From the NCBI GenBank assembly GCA_028874995.1, contig JAPPGM010000009.1:1-47551 (forward strand): a stretch of 47,551 nt of DNA. The letters are read 5' to 3'. Below, piece by piece: positions 7,939 through 17,031 of the stretch (its first letter is position 1; the number at the start of each line of letters is the position of its first letter). This DNA is from Gemmatimonadota bacterium (GTDB taxonomy: Bacteria > Gemmatimonadota > Gemmatimonadetes > Longimicrobiales > Gaopeijiaceae). Made by a program: the position numbers and the translations under genes. Under the pieces are notes generated by a model. The model made no database searches. It was not told the DNA's origin and saw only the letters and a list, made by a program, of their open reading frames with translations.

Positions 7939-9618
7939 ATGCGAGGTGAACGCGCCGCGCGGCCACGGCCGGCCATCATCCCCCTCACGCTCTGCGCCCT
8001 CCTCCTCGGCGCGGCCACCCTCGCCACGCCCACCGCCCATCCCCCCGCCCGCCCCGGCATCGACATCGAGGGCTACCGCTTCGAACTCACGCTGCGCGAC
8101 GACACCGACGAGATCACGGGCCGCACCACCGTCACCCTGCGCTTCACCGCGGACGACGTCACCGAAGTCCCGCTCGACCTGATCGGGCGCGGCCCCGACG
8201 GCCGCGGCATGGAGGTCGTCGCGATCACCTCCACGGACGGCCGCACAGCCCTCACCCACGCCCACCAAGACGACCTCCTCACCATACGCCTCCCCGAACC
8301 CGGCATGGCCGGCACCCTCGCCGCCTTCACCGTCGACTACCGCGGCGTCCCCGCCTCCGGCCTCCGCATCGGCCCGAACAAGTACGGCGAACGCACCTTC
8401 TTCAGCGACAACTGGCCCAACCGGGCGCGCAACTGGCTGCCCACGGTCGACCACATCGGCGACAAGGCGACGTGCGAGTTCGTAGTGACCGCGCCCGCGC
8501 ACTACCAGGTCGTGTCCAACGGCCGCCTCATCGAGGAGACCGATGTCGCCGACGGGATGCGCCTCACGCACTGGAAGCAGTCGGTGCCGATCTCGCCGTG
8601 GCTCTACGTCGTGGGCGTGGCCCGCTTCGCCGTGCAGCACCTGGGCGAGTTCAAGGGCGTCCCCGTGCAGACCTGGGTGTACGCGCGCGACCGCGACGCG
8701 GGGTTTTACGACTTCGCCGTACCCACGATGCAAGTCCTGCACTTCTACGAGGAATATGTGGGTCCCTTCGCCTACGAGAAGCTCGCGAACATCACCTCGC
8801 CGGCCACCGGCGGGGGCATGGAGGCCGCGACCGCGCTCATGTACGGCGAGAACTCGGTTACCGGCGAGCGCTCCGTGCGGTGGCGCAACGTCGTCATCCA
8901 CGAGATCGCGCACCAGTGGTTCGGCAATTCCGTTACCGAGTCCGAATGGGACGACGTGTGGCTCAGCGAGGGATTCGCGACGTACTTCACGCTGCTCTTT
9001 CGGGAGCACGCGTACGGCCGCGACGATTTCGTCACCGGGCTCCGGGAAGCGGCCGAGCGAGTCTGGCGCTGGTACGACGACAACCCCGACTACCGCATCG
9101 TCCACGACAACCTGACCGACATGTCGCGCGTGACAAGCATCGCGACCTACCAGAAGGGCGCCTGGGTGCTGCACATGCTGCGCGGCCGACTCGGCGACGA
9201 GGCCTTCTGGCGCGGCATCCGCCTCTATTACGCCCGCCACTTCAACGGGACGGCCACCACCGACGACTTCATGCGCGCGATGGAGGAGGTTTCGGGGGAT
9301 GACCTGCAGGCGTTCTTCGACCAGTGGCTGCGGCGTGGGGGGAATCCGGCGCTCGAGGGGTCGTGGAGTTACGACGCGGGGGCGGGGGTTGTGCGCGTGG
9401 AGTTGCGGCAGGTGCAGGAGGGCGGGCTGTTTGCGGTGCCGCTGGAGATCGGGGTGTATGGGGAGGGGGATCTGGTGCCCGCGGGGGTGACGACGGTGGA
9501 GGTCGGCGAGGCGTCGCACCGGTTCGAGATCGCGGTGGAGAGTGAACCGGCGGATGTGCGGCTGGATCCGAACACTTGGCTGCTGTTTCGGGGGGAGTGG
9601 GGGAGGGCGGGGGGGTAG
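7939..9618 (+). CDS. Exported M1-family metallopeptidase (aminopeptidase N-like)
   Basis: Zinc aminopeptidase-like protein of 559 residues. The ATG at 7939 gives an Arg-rich start and a hydrophobic core (IIPLTLCALLLGAATLA), a clear signal peptide. The N-terminal saddle-like domain is followed by GGGMEAATALMYGE, the exopeptidase motif with GGMEA in place of GAMEN. The zinc site is HEIAHQWFGN (H321, E322, H325) with the third ligand E344 in WLSEGFATYF, exactly the HExxH-18-E spacing. The protein is shorter than E. coli PepN and lacks its long C-terminal helical domain, resembling the compact LTA4H-like forms. It would trim peptides outside the cytoplasm. Confidence 0.92.
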   Translation: MRGERAARPRPAIIPLTLCALLLGAATLATPTAHPPARPGIDIEGYRFELTLRDDTDEITGRTTVTLRFTADDVTEVPLDLIGRGPDGRGMEVVAITSTDGRTALTHAHQDDLLTIRLPEPGMAGTLAAFTVDYRGVPASGLRIGPNKYGERTFFSDNWPNRARNWLPTVDHIGDKATCEFVVTAPAHYQVVSNGRLIEETDVADGMRLTHWKQSVPISPWLYVVGVARFAVQHLGEFKGVPVQTWVYARDRDAGFYDFAVPTMQVLHFYEEYVGPFAYEKLANITSPATGGGMEAATALMYGENSVTGERSVRWRNVVIHEIAHQWFGNSVTESEWDDVWLSEGFATYFTLLFREHAYGRDDFVTGLREAAERVWRWYDDNPDYRIVHDNLTDMSRVTSIATYQKGAWVLHMLRGRLGDEAFWRGIRLYYARHFNGTATTDDFMRAMEEVSGDDLQAFFDQWLRRGGNPALEGSWSYDAGAGVVRVELRQVQEGGLFAVPLEIGVYGEGDLVPAGVTTVEVGEASHRFEIAVESEPADVRLDPNTWLLFRGEWGRAGG

Positions 9619-9812
9619 CGGGAGGACCACCGGGTGCGCAATGCGCCAAGGGTACCTTTGGGCTTCTGCGCCGGACTCGCTGAACGTCCGGTACGTAAGC
9701 CGCTACAGGATCAATTGGGCTGTGGGGCGAGGCGGCAGCAGTCTGGCCCCCACCCCCCCGGGCGCATACCTTCCCACTCCCCGTTTCACCCCCAGCCCCG
9801 GGAAGGAGACCC

Positions 9813-12317
9813 ATGCGCAATCCCATCACCCCCATCCTCCTGTTACTACTAGCCTTCGCCGTCTGCCTGGCAGCCCCTGACCGTCTTGGGGCCGCCCCCC
9901 TCTCCCCCCTCCCGCTACTCCAGGAGGAGGAGGAAGAGGAGCAGGAGGCGGACACGACCGAGGCCGAGGAGGAACCCGACACCACCACCAAGTACACCGA
10001 CGTCATCACCGAGGACGCGATCACGAGCGAGGGCCTCTTCGACACCCACATGATCGAGGAGAAGCTCTACTACGAGATCCCGCTCGACATGCTGGACCGT
10101 GAGATGCTGCTGCTGACCCGTATCGCGAAGACTCCGGACGGGGTCGGCTACGGCGGTTCGAAGACCAATACCTCGACCGTGCGGTGGGAGCGCAACAAGG
10201 AACGCATCTTCCTTCGCCTCAAGAGCTACCAGAACATTGCCGACGACACGACGGCCATCGCGGCAGCGGTCAGGAGTTCGAACTTCGAACCGATCCTGTC
10301 GGCTTTTGACATCGAGGTGATGTCGGAGGACTCGACGGCGGCGGTGATCGAAGTCACCAGTCTCTTCACCGGCGACCTGGCGCTCATCGGCCTGCCCAGC
10401 TTCCGGCGGCAGCAGTTCGGCGTGCGAAGACTGGACGGCGACCGCACCTACATCGTGCGCGCCACCGCGTACCCGCGGAACGTCGAGGTGCGCCGGGTCG
10501 TCACCTACGACGCCACCCAGTCCCCCTCCACCGGGAGCAACACGCTCTCGATGGAGATGCACCACTCCATGCTGCTGCTCCCCGACGACCCCATGGAGCC
10601 GCGCCTCTGTGACGAGCGAGTCGGCTTCTTCAGCAACAGCCGGACCGACTACGGGCTGGACGTGCAGCGCGCCGAAACCCGCTGCTTCATCACACGCTGG
10701 CAGCTGGAGCCGTCGGACCCGGCGGCGTATGCCCGCGGCGAGGTCGTGGACCCGGTCGAGCCGATCGTCTACTACATCGACCCGGCCACGCCGCCCAAGT
10801 GGGTGCCGTACCTCAAGCAGGGCGTCGAGGACTGGCAGCCGGCTTTCGAGGCGGCTGGCTTCAGCAACGCCATCGTGGCCCGTGACGCGCCCACCGACGA
10901 TCCGAACTGGAGCCCCGAGGACGCGCGCTACTCGGTGATCCGCTACCTGGCGTCGCCGATCGCCAACGCGTCGGGTCCGCATGTGCACGACCCGCGCACC
11001 GGACAGATCCTGGAGAGCGACATCCAGTGGTACCACAACGTGATGAACCTGCTTCGCAACTGGTTCTTCGTGCAGACCGCCGCCGCCAACGAGGACGCCC
11101 GCGGCGTCGAGTTCGACGACGAGATCATGGGCGAACTCATCCGCTTCGTCTCGGCGCACGAGGTCGGCCACACCATCGGTCTGCAGCACAACATGCAGTC
11201 GTCGGCGGCCTATCCGGTCGAGCAGCTGCGTACGCGATTCGTCTGCGAGATGGGCGTGGCTCCGTCGATCATGGACTACGCGCGCTTCAACTACGTGGCC
11301 CAGCCCGGCGACGACACCTGCTACTACCCGGTGGTGGGACCCTACGACATCTTCGCCATCGAGTGGGGCTACCGGTACTTCCCGAACACGGACCGCTACA
11401 GCGAGCGTGAAGAACTTCGCGAGATGGTGGCCGACATGCAGGAAGACCCCGTCTACCGCTTCTCGAGCCCGACCGGAATGGACCCCACGGCGCTCACCGA
11501 GGCCATCGGCGACGACGCCATGCGCGCGTCCGACTACGGCGTGGAGAACCTGAAGCGCACCGTGGACAGGCTGACGGAGTGGAGCTATGAGGAGGGCGAG
11601 GACTACTCGCAGCTGCAGGAGCTCTACCAGAACGTGGTGTCGCAGTGGCAGCGCTACATCGGCCACGTGGCCGCCAACATCGGTGGCGTCGTGACGCACC
11701 GGAAGCGCCAGGGACAGGACGGCGTGCCCTACGAGATGGTCGACGAGGAGACCCAGGAGCGGGCCATGGAGTACCTGAACCGGCAGGTCTTCGCGACGCC
11801 CGAGTGGATGATCGACGATGACATCTTCCGCCGCTTCCAGCCCACCGGTGCGCTCACCCAGATCCGCAGCGGCCAGTCTTCAGGCCTGAACCAGGTGCTG
11901 AACGTGGCCCGCATGAACAGGCTCGTGGAACAGGAGGCCTTCCACGGCGACGACGCGTACTCTCTCGGCGAAATGCTTGACGACCTGCGCGCCGGTGTAT
12001 GGACCGAGGTGACTTCGGGCGAAGCGACGGACGCGTTCCGGCGCAACCTGCAGCGTGCCTACCTGGACCGCATGAAGACGCTCATGTGGGACGACAACGC
12101 CATGCAGGGCGATGTCGCGACCTTCGCGCGCGGCCAGCTGATGACGCTGAGAGGCGAGCTGGAGGGCGCGGTGGCCAGCGCGTCGCACCAGCCGACGCAG
12201 TGGCACTTCATGGACGCGATCGTGCGCATCGACCTGATCCTGGATCCGGCGAATGAGCCGCCGCCGGGGGAGAGTTCGGGCCCGCCGATCTTCTTCCCGT
12301 TCATTAAGGGGAAGTGA
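9813..12317 (+). CDS. Exported zinc-dependent metalloprotease, DUF5117/metzincin type
   Basis: An 834-residue secreted protein. A signal peptide (LLLLLAFAVCLAAP) is followed by an acidic, low-complexity linker of Glu, Asp and Thr (about residues 31-62). The catalytic centre is HEVGHTIGLQHN, giving H449, E450, H453, G456 and H459, the full HExxHxxGxxH metzincin signature. The Met-turn SIMDYARFNYVAQPGD lies about 40 residues later. The length and the YYEIPLDMLDREMLLLTRIA start of the mature domain fit the DUF5117/DUF5118 zinc metalloprotease group common in Bacteroidota and Gemmatimonadota. GGAAGGAGA lies just before the ATG. It follows the M1 peptidase gene after a 194-base gap and may be separately transcribed. 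Confidence 0.88.
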   Translation: MRNPITPILLLLLAFAVCLAAPDRLGAAPLSPLPLLQEEEEEEQEADTTEAEEEPDTTTKYTDVITEDAITSEGLFDTHMIEEKLYYEIPLDMLDREMLLLTRIAKTPDGVGYGGSKTNTSTVRWERNKERIFLRLKSYQNIADDTTAIAAAVRSSNFEPILSAFDIEVMSEDSTAAVIEVTSLFTGDLALIGLPSFRRQQFGVRRLDGDRTYIVRATAYPRNVEVRRVVTYDATQSPSTGSNTLSMEMHHSMLLLPDDPMEPRLCDERVGFFSNSRTDYGLDVQRAETRCFITRWQLEPSDPAAYARGEVVDPVEPIVYYIDPATPPKWVPYLKQGVEDWQPAFEAAGFSNAIVARDAPTDDPNWSPEDARYSVIRYLASPIANASGPHVHDPRTGQILESDIQWYHNVMNLLRNWFFVQTAAANEDARGVEFDDEIMGELIRFVSAHEVGHTIGLQHNMQSSAAYPVEQLRTRFVCEMGVAPSIMDYARFNYVAQPGDDTCYYPVVGPYDIFAIEWGYRYFPNTDRYSEREELREMVADMQEDPVYRFSSPTGMDPTALTEAIGDDAMRASDYGVENLKRTVDRLTEWSYEEGEDYSQLQELYQNVVSQWQRYIGHVAANIGGVVTHRKRQGQDGVPYEMVDEETQERAMEYLNRQVFATPEWMIDDDIFRRFQPTGALTQIRSGQSSGLNQVLNVARMNRLVEQEAFHGDDAYSLGEMLDDLRAGVWTEVTSGEATDAFRRNLQRAYLDRMKTLMWDDNAMQGDVATFARGQLMTLRGELEGAVASASHQPTQWHFMDAIVRIDLILDPANEPPPGESSGPPIFFPFIKGK

Positions 12318-12337
12318 GGCGGAGCTAAGGACTTAGG

Positions 12338-12403
12338 GCGACGCAACGGCGTCGCGGGGAGGTGGTGAGCCCCGCGCGTTCGGCTTTGGCCGGGCGCGTG
12401 GGG
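12338..12403. repeat. Two adjacent inverted repeats in an intergenic region
   Basis: The gap from 12318 to 12511 holds no convincing gene. It contains a perfect 7-bp hairpin, GCGACGC-AACG-GCGTCGC, at 12338-12355. A longer imperfect one follows at 12370-12403: outer arms CCCCGCGCG and CGCGTGGGG with one G-T pair, and an inner stem CGGC/GCCG around TTTG. They follow the metalloprotease stop by 20 bases, so they could act in termination or RNA stability, but there is no T-run. Confidence 0.5.
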
Positions 12404-12511
12404 TTTGCCCGTTGCGGTGGCCAAAGCTGTCCGAGCAACGCGCGATCGGTACCGACGGGGGCCTGGGGATGGTCCGGTGAGGTCCCTCTCGGATCGGTGG
12501 ACGGACCCTGC

Positions 12512-12844
12512 ATGGCGCTTGGGCGGTCATGGCTGGTATCGCGGCTGGTCTTGGCTGCGAACCCGTTCGGCCTGACGGACTCGGACCTGCTTGAGCTGTT
12601 CGGGTCCCCGGACAAGATCGGAATGGCGGCTCTCAAACTCAGAGAAGGTGTGTTATCTGCGGTCCTGACCGCGAAAGACAATTTCGATGCATTCGTGGCA
12701 GCGCTCGTCACTCGAGCGGCGGCAATCGGCTGCTGCGAAGAGATTCCCCCTGAAGATTGTGAGCGTGCCAAGAAAGAGGGCTGGATCGCGTTGCCGAAGT
12801 CCGGCAGCCTGGGCCGGTTGGCCGCCAATTGCCCCGATTCCTGA
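12512..12844 (+). CDS. Hypothetical small protein (doubtful)
   Basis: Open frame of 110 codons that I do not recognise. The segment NPFGLTDSDLLELFGSPDKI and the following amphipathic helices look protein-like. There are three Cys near the middle and no signal peptide or membrane span. Codon use is less GC-biased at third positions than in neighbours, and no ribosome binding site precedes the ATG. An upstream in-frame start at 12362 would add 50 residues that look non-coding because they cross the inverted repeats. It could be a remnant or a non-coding stretch. Confidence 0.3.
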   Translation: MALGRSWLVSRLVLAANPFGLTDSDLLELFGSPDKIGMAALKLREGVLSAVLTAKDNFDAFVAALVTRAAAIGCCEEIPPEDCERAKKEGWIALPKSGSLGRLAANCPDS

Positions 12845-12942
12845 CAGGGCCACTGCTGGGCGTCCGGCCAGTGACCGCGGAGGCAAGACCACCGCATGAG
12901 GTTCAGCCAACGGTCCGGTCTGGACTGTGCGCGCCAATCCAC

Positions 12943-12964
12943 ATGAGTGTATACTCATATGAGT
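12943..12964 (+). promoter_or_regulatory. Operator-like palindrome with a -10 element upstream of the RHH antitoxin
   Basis: Three copies of one hexamer alternate in orientation: ATGAGT (12943-12948), ACTCAT (12953-12958) and ATGAGT (12959-12964). The last two form a perfect 12-base palindrome. TATACT at 12950-12955 is a good -10 inside the repeats, so a bound repressor would block it. No good -35 is visible. The antitoxin ATG is 90 bases downstream. Confidence 0.55.
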
Positions 12965-13054
12965 AGCTTTTCAGCTCCGGGTGGCGGTCGCGACCGTCAT
13001 CGGTGAGGATGGCAACGTCGGCAGCGGGGCGACGGAGCCCCGGGGAGGAAGAGG

Positions 13055-13291
13055 ATGAGATCGAAGCGATTGCAGGTGCTGGTCACCGACGACATGGACC
13101 ACCGTGTGCGCAGAGCCGCGGACCGTGCCCGGGTATCGCGCGGAGCCTGGGTCCGCCAAGCGATTCGGGAACGCCTGGAAAGCGAGTCCGGCCCGGTCCC
13201 CGCCGACCCGTTGGCCGAACTCCGCACCCTGAACGGTCCCACCGCCGACATCTGCGGCATGATCGGCGAAGTCGAGGCGGGACGCTCATGA
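13055..13291 (+). CDS. Ribbon-helix-helix antitoxin (VapB-type)
   Basis: Small 78-residue DNA-binding antitoxin. The N-terminal half, KRLQVLVTDDMDHRVRRAAD followed by RARVSRGAWVRQAIRERL, is a ribbon-helix-helix fold: one beta strand, two helices, and the SxGAWVRQAI helix typical of CopG/MetJ-like regulators. The C-terminal half would wrap the toxin. A strong GGAGGAAGAGG ribosome binding site is directly upstream of the ATG. It overlaps the toxin gene by four bases (ATGA). Antitoxins of this type usually repress their own operon, and the alternating ATGAGT/ACTCAT site upstream is the obvious candidate operator. Confidence 0.85.
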   Translation: MRSKRLQVLVTDDMDHRVRRAADRARVSRGAWVRQAIRERLESESGPVPADPLAELRTLNGPTADICGMIGEVEAGRS

Positions 13292-13692
13292 AGGTCTTCG
13301 TCGACTCGAACATCCCGATGTACGTGGCCGGGGCGGAACACCCCAACCGCGACCCGGCCACCCGGTTCCTGGAGAGCGCCGCGGAGGCGGGCCTGGACCT
13401 GAGCACCAGCACCGAAGTGCTGCAGGAGATCCTCTTTCGCTACACGGTGCTCGGCCGTGCCGATCTCGCGGAGCGCGTGTACGACCTGTTCGTCGCGCTG
13501 ATACCCGAGGTCTTCGCCGTGACGCTGGCGGACACCGATCTGGCGAAACGGATCCTGCTGTCCACGCCGGGACTGTCCGCCCGGAACGCGATCCACGCGG
13601 GGGTGATGCTGAACCGGGGCGTGACCTCGATCGCCACCTTCGATCGCGGATTCGACCCGGTGGAGGGGGTTGGGCGGGTGGAGATGGGATAG
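13288..13692 (+). CDS. PIN-domain toxin (VapC-like RNase)
   Basis: 134-residue PIN-domain protein translationally coupled to the antitoxin through ATGA. The first acidic residue is in MKVFVDSNIPMY, a middle Glu in STEVLQEILFRY, and the late acidic residue in SIATFDRGFDPV, the usual PIN arrangement for metal binding. The stretch SARNAIHAGVMLNRGV occupies the place where many VapC proteins have a DxxHxA-type Asp; here it reads NAIHA, so one acidic ligand is replaced by Asn. Family members cut tRNA or rRNA when free of antitoxin. The Asn variant is seen in some active PIN families, so loss of activity cannot be assumed. Confidence 0.85.
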   Translation: MKVFVDSNIPMYVAGAEHPNRDPATRFLESAAEAGLDLSTSTEVLQEILFRYTVLGRADLAERVYDLFVALIPEVFAVTLADTDLAKRILLSTPGLSARNAIHAGVMLNRGVTSIATFDRGFDPVEGVGRVEMG

Positions 13693-13738
13693 CGACGGTC
13701 GCCGCGAGACGCCAACCGGACCAGAGCCGGAGTCGGCG

Positions 13739-14362
13739 CTACATCTCCGCCTCGCTCCGCCAGCGCTCGAGCGTCTCCCGGAGTCGCTGCAGCGGGCTTT
13801 GACTCGTGACGAAGCCGACCGTCATCTTGACCCAGACCTCGGTCGGCCCTTCCTCGTTCTCCAACGGGGAGAAGCTGGCAACGGGCCCGATCGCCAGCAG
13901 GGCTTCGTCCACAGCCTCGGAGCCCGAAGTCTCCGCGATCCGCTGCTGCCGCACGAAGCCCGCCCCGTCCACCAGGAAGTGGGCGACGGCGACGCCCTCG
14001 GTGCCCATTTCACCACTCTCGCCCGGTATGCTCGTCGTCAGGGCAGCGAACACCTCATCGTCGTTGGAGAGCTCGGGAGGAGTTGCAGCGTCGGCCGATT
14101 CCGAATCGACGAGGACGGGGTAGAACATGACGATACAGCGCTGCGGACCCCGGGGAACCGACTCCGAAGCCGCGTAAGGGCCGAGGCTGACCCGCCAGGG
14201 AGGGCTCCCCATCTCCAGGAATTCCAGGCAGGCACGGGAGACACGATCAGATCCGGTCAACGTCCGAAGCCCGATCACGGCCACGGCCGCGGCCACCGCA
14301 CCGACGGCCGAAACGGTAACGAGGAGGCTCCGCGACCGTTTGCCCTTGCGTGGGTTGCTCAT
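13739..14362 (-). CDS. Membrane-anchored TonB C-terminal-like protein
   Basis: 207 residues with a basic N-terminus, one membrane span (LLVTVSAVGAVAAAVAVIGL) and a C-terminal domain resembling the TonB C-terminal fold. The latter runs from about residue 125: VAHFLVDGAGFVRQQRIAET, then a short helix (SEAVDEALLAIGPVASFSPL) and the final strand VWVKMTVGF. The Pro-rich spacer of classical TonB is missing and the central domain (about 40-120) is unassigned. It could transmit force or simply bind envelope partners; no ExbB/ExbD genes are near. Convergent with the PIN toxin gene, 46 bases apart. Confidence 0.65.
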   Translation of the reverse strand: MSNPRKGKRSRSLLVTVSAVGAVAAAVAVIGLRTLTGSDRVSRACLEFLEMGSPPWRVSLGPYAASESVPRGPQRCIVMFYPVLVDSESADAATPPELSNDDEVFAALTTSIPGESGEMGTEGVAVAHFLVDGAGFVRQQRIAETSGSEAVDEALLAIGPVASFSPLENEEGPTEVWVKMTVGFVTSQSPLQRLRETLERWRSEAEM

Positions 14363-14492
14363 TTCTTCCTTCTCCTCGGTGAAGTGACCTGCTCCCGCAC
14401 GCGCCGTCCCGCGTGAACGCCTCCGCCGCTTGCGTCCCGCTCCGCCGCCGGATCAATTGCGCTGTCCACACCGTGCCGAACCCGAACCAACA

Positions 14493-15734
14493 ATGACCAT
14501 GACGAACCCGACCGGCAAGCTGTCCGCCCTCGCCCTCGCGTCCGCCCTCGCCCTCTCCGCGGTCCCCGCCCCCCCGCCCCTCACCGCCCAGGAGGGCCAC
14601 CACGCCCACACCGGCATGTACGACGGCCCCACGGTGCTCCGCGCCGCGCGCCTCCTCGACGTCGAGACCGGCGTGATGCACACGGACGCGGTCATCGTGG
14701 TCGAGGACGGGATCATCACGGCGGTGAACCCCGATCCCGTCCCCAACGTCATGCACGACATGGACCTGGGCGACGTCACCCTCCTCCCCGGCTTCATCGA
14801 CGCGCACACCCACCTGGCCGGCGAGATCGGCGGGGACGTGACGGTCGAACTCGGCAAGGCGGTCGAGCGGGGCGACATCGACGCGCCCCGGGTGATCCCG
14901 TCGCGCTACCCGCTCGGCATCACCGGCGGCCACTGCGACGTGACGGGGTTCGCGCCGGGGATCCGCGAGGGCGGCCCGGAGGAGGGGGTGGCGGACGGGC
15001 CCTGGGAGGTGGTCCAGGCGGTCCGCTACCAGATCAAGCACGGGGCCAAGGTGATCAAGACGTGCGCCACGGCGGGGGTTCTGTCGATGGAAGGTCCGGT
15101 GGGAGCGCAGCAATACGCGCTGGAGGAGCTCACAGCCATGGTCGAGGAAGCTGCGCGCCACGGCATCAAGGTGGCCGCGCACGCGCACGGCTCCGATGGG
15201 ATCCTGGCGGCGGTGCGGGCCGGGGTGGCCTCGATCGAGCACGGGTCGATCCTGACCGACGAGATCATGGATCTCATGATCGAGAAGGGGACCTACCTGG
15301 TCCCGACCACCTATCTCGCCGACCGGATCCCCCTCGACGAACTGCCGGCCCCGGTGCGCGCCAAGGCCGAGGAAATCCTGCCCGTCATGCGGGTGAGCCT
15401 GCAGCGCGCCATCGACCGGGGCGTCCCGATCGCCTTCGGCACCGACGCGGGGGTATTCCCGCACGGCGAGAACGCGGGCGAGTTCGACATCTACGTGGGG
15501 ATGGGCATGAGCGAACTGGACGCGCTCCGCACCGCGACGATCCACGCGGCCGACCTGCTCGGCACGCCCGACCGGGGCCGTCTCGCCGAGGGGATGCTCG
15601 CGGACATCATCGCCGTGCCGGGCAATCCGCTCGACGACATCGAGGTGACGAAGGACGTGCAGTTCGTGATGCTCGGCGGCCGCGTGATCAAGCACGTGAT
15701 GGGCGGGCGCGACATGCACTCGATGGGACACTGA
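14493..15734 (+). CDS. Exported amidohydrolase (imidazolonepropionase/prolidase-like)
   Basis: 413-residue metal-dependent hydrolase of the amidohydrolase superfamily (COG1228 type). The start at 14493 gives a signal peptide (LSALALASALALSAVPAPPP followed by LTAQ). Metal and catalytic motifs occur in order: FIDAHTHLAGE (HxH), a lysine in HGAKVIKTCATAGV, HAHG, SIEHGS and the late Asp in FGTDAGVFPHG. The C-terminal beta-sandwich strand PGNPLDDIEVTKDVQFVMLG closes the fold. Related enzymes hydrolyse Xaa-Pro or Xaa-Arg dipeptides or other amides; the substrate is not clear from sequence. Export fits the peptide-degrading theme of the region. Confidence 0.88.
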   Translation: MTMTNPTGKLSALALASALALSAVPAPPPLTAQEGHHAHTGMYDGPTVLRAARLLDVETGVMHTDAVIVVEDGIITAVNPDPVPNVMHDMDLGDVTLLPGFIDAHTHLAGEIGGDVTVELGKAVERGDIDAPRVIPSRYPLGITGGHCDVTGFAPGIREGGPEEGVADGPWEVVQAVRYQIKHGAKVIKTCATAGVLSMEGPVGAQQYALEELTAMVEEAARHGIKVAAHAHGSDGILAAVRAGVASIEHGSILTDEIMDLMIEKGTYLVPTTYLADRIPLDELPAPVRAKAEEILPVMRVSLQRAIDRGVPIAFGTDAGVFPHGENAGEFDIYVGMGMSELDALRTATIHAADLLGTPDRGRLAEGMLADIIAVPGNPLDDIEVTKDVQFVMLGGRVIKHVMGGRDMHSMGH

Positions 15735-15807
15735 GCGGGATCATGCGGCGGGCCCGCGCGGGATCGGTCCGGCGGCGGCCGGCGCGGTGGTTGCGCCCGG
15801 TTCGCGG

Positions 15808-16956
15808 ATGAACCTCACCCGCGAGCAGCTCGCGACCGCGGTCCGAGCCCTCTGCGCCGACTTCGGCCACGACTACTGGCAGCGCGCCGACGAGGCCCGG
15901 GCGTACCCGCATGAGTTCGTCGACGCGCTGACCGAGGCGGGCTACCTCGCCTGCCTGATCCCCGAGGAGTACGGAGGCATGGGGCTGGGTGTGCGCGAGG
16001 CGTGCGTGATCCTCGAGGAGATCAACCGCTCGGGCGGCAACGCCGCCGCCTGCCACGCGCAGATGTACACGATGGGGACGCTGCTGCGGCACGGCTCCGA
16101 GGAACAGAAACGGCGCTACCTGCCGGGCATCGCGAATGGTGAACTCTGCCTGCAGGCCTTTGCCGTGACCGAACCCGACGCGGGGTCGGACACCACCCGC
16201 ATCCGCACCTTCGCCGAGCGCAGGGGCGACCGCTACCTGGTGAACGGGCAAAAGGTCTTCATCTCGCGGGTACGCCAGTCGGACCTGATGATCCTGCTCG
16301 CGCGCACGACCCCGCTCGCCGAAGTGGAGAAGCGCACCGCCGGGCTGTCGGCCTTCATCGTGGACGTGCGGCGGGCGGGAGACGCCCTGCGAGTCAACCC
16401 GATCGACACCATGATCAACCACGAGAGCTGCGAGGTCTTTTTCGACGGCCTGGAGGTCCCCGTGGAAAACCGGATCGGCGAGGAGGGCCGCGGTTTCCGC
16501 TACATCATGTCCGGGATGAACGCGGAGCGGATCCTGCTCGCGTCGGAGTCGATCGGCGACGGCATGTACTTCGTCGACCGGGCATCCGACTATGCCAGCG
16601 CCCGCAAGGTCTTCGGCCGCCGCATCGGCGAGAACCAGGGCGTCCAGTTCCCGATCGCGGACGCCTACATGGACATCCGCGCGGCCGCGGCGGTGCGCGA
16701 CGAGGCGGCCCGCGAGCACGACGGCGGCGAGACGCGCGGCGAGGGGCCGAACATGGCCAAATACCTTGCGTCGCGGGCCGCGTGGAAGGCGGCCAACGTG
16801 GCCATGGACACCTTCGGGGGATGGGGAATGGCGACGGAGTACGGGATCGAGCGCAAGTTCCGCGAGGCGCGGCTGTACATGGTGGCACCGGTGGCGAACA
16901 ATCTGGTGCTCAGCCACGTGGCGACGCATGTGCTGGGCATGCCGCGGTCGTTCTGA
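15808..16956 (+). CDS. Acyl-CoA dehydrogenase
   Basis: FAD-dependent acyl-CoA dehydrogenase, 382 residues, the usual length. The first signature is CLQAFAVTEPDAGSDTTRIR and the flavin/substrate region YLVNGQKVFISR follows. The C-terminal helical domain holds RKVFGRRIGENQGVQFPIAD, the classic second signature, and DTFGGWGMATEYGIERKFREAR. I take ATG 15808 rather than the GTG at 15787 because the protein then starts MNLTREQL, matching family starts. It begins a same-strand run with the lyase (75 bases on) and the hydratase, so it probably oxidises an acyl-CoA processed by these. The chain length and branching preferred are not evident. Confidence 0.92.
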   Translation: MNLTREQLATAVRALCADFGHDYWQRADEARAYPHEFVDALTEAGYLACLIPEEYGGMGLGVREACVILEEINRSGGNAAACHAQMYTMGTLLRHGSEEQKRRYLPGIANGELCLQAFAVTEPDAGSDTTRIRTFAERRGDRYLVNGQKVFISRVRQSDLMILLARTTPLAEVEKRTAGLSAFIVDVRRAGDALRVNPIDTMINHESCEVFFDGLEVPVENRIGEEGRGFRYIMSGMNAERILLASESIGDGMYFVDRASDYASARKVFGRRIGENQGVQFPIADAYMDIRAAAAVRDEAAREHDGGETRGEGPNMAKYLASRAAWKAANVAMDTFGGWGMATEYGIERKFREARLYMVAPVANNLVLSHVATHVLGMPRSF

Positions 16957-17031
16957 GGGGGAGGCGATGCTGACGCACGGAGGAACCCGATGCGGCGGGC
17001 GCATCCTGGCCGCACTGACGGGGCGCGACCG

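Noticed and set aside
12325..12942. 205-codon open frame on the minus strand
   Set aside because: It crosses the inverted repeats, has no domain-like pattern and low-complexity Ser/Arg/Pro composition; probably an accident of GC-rich DNA.
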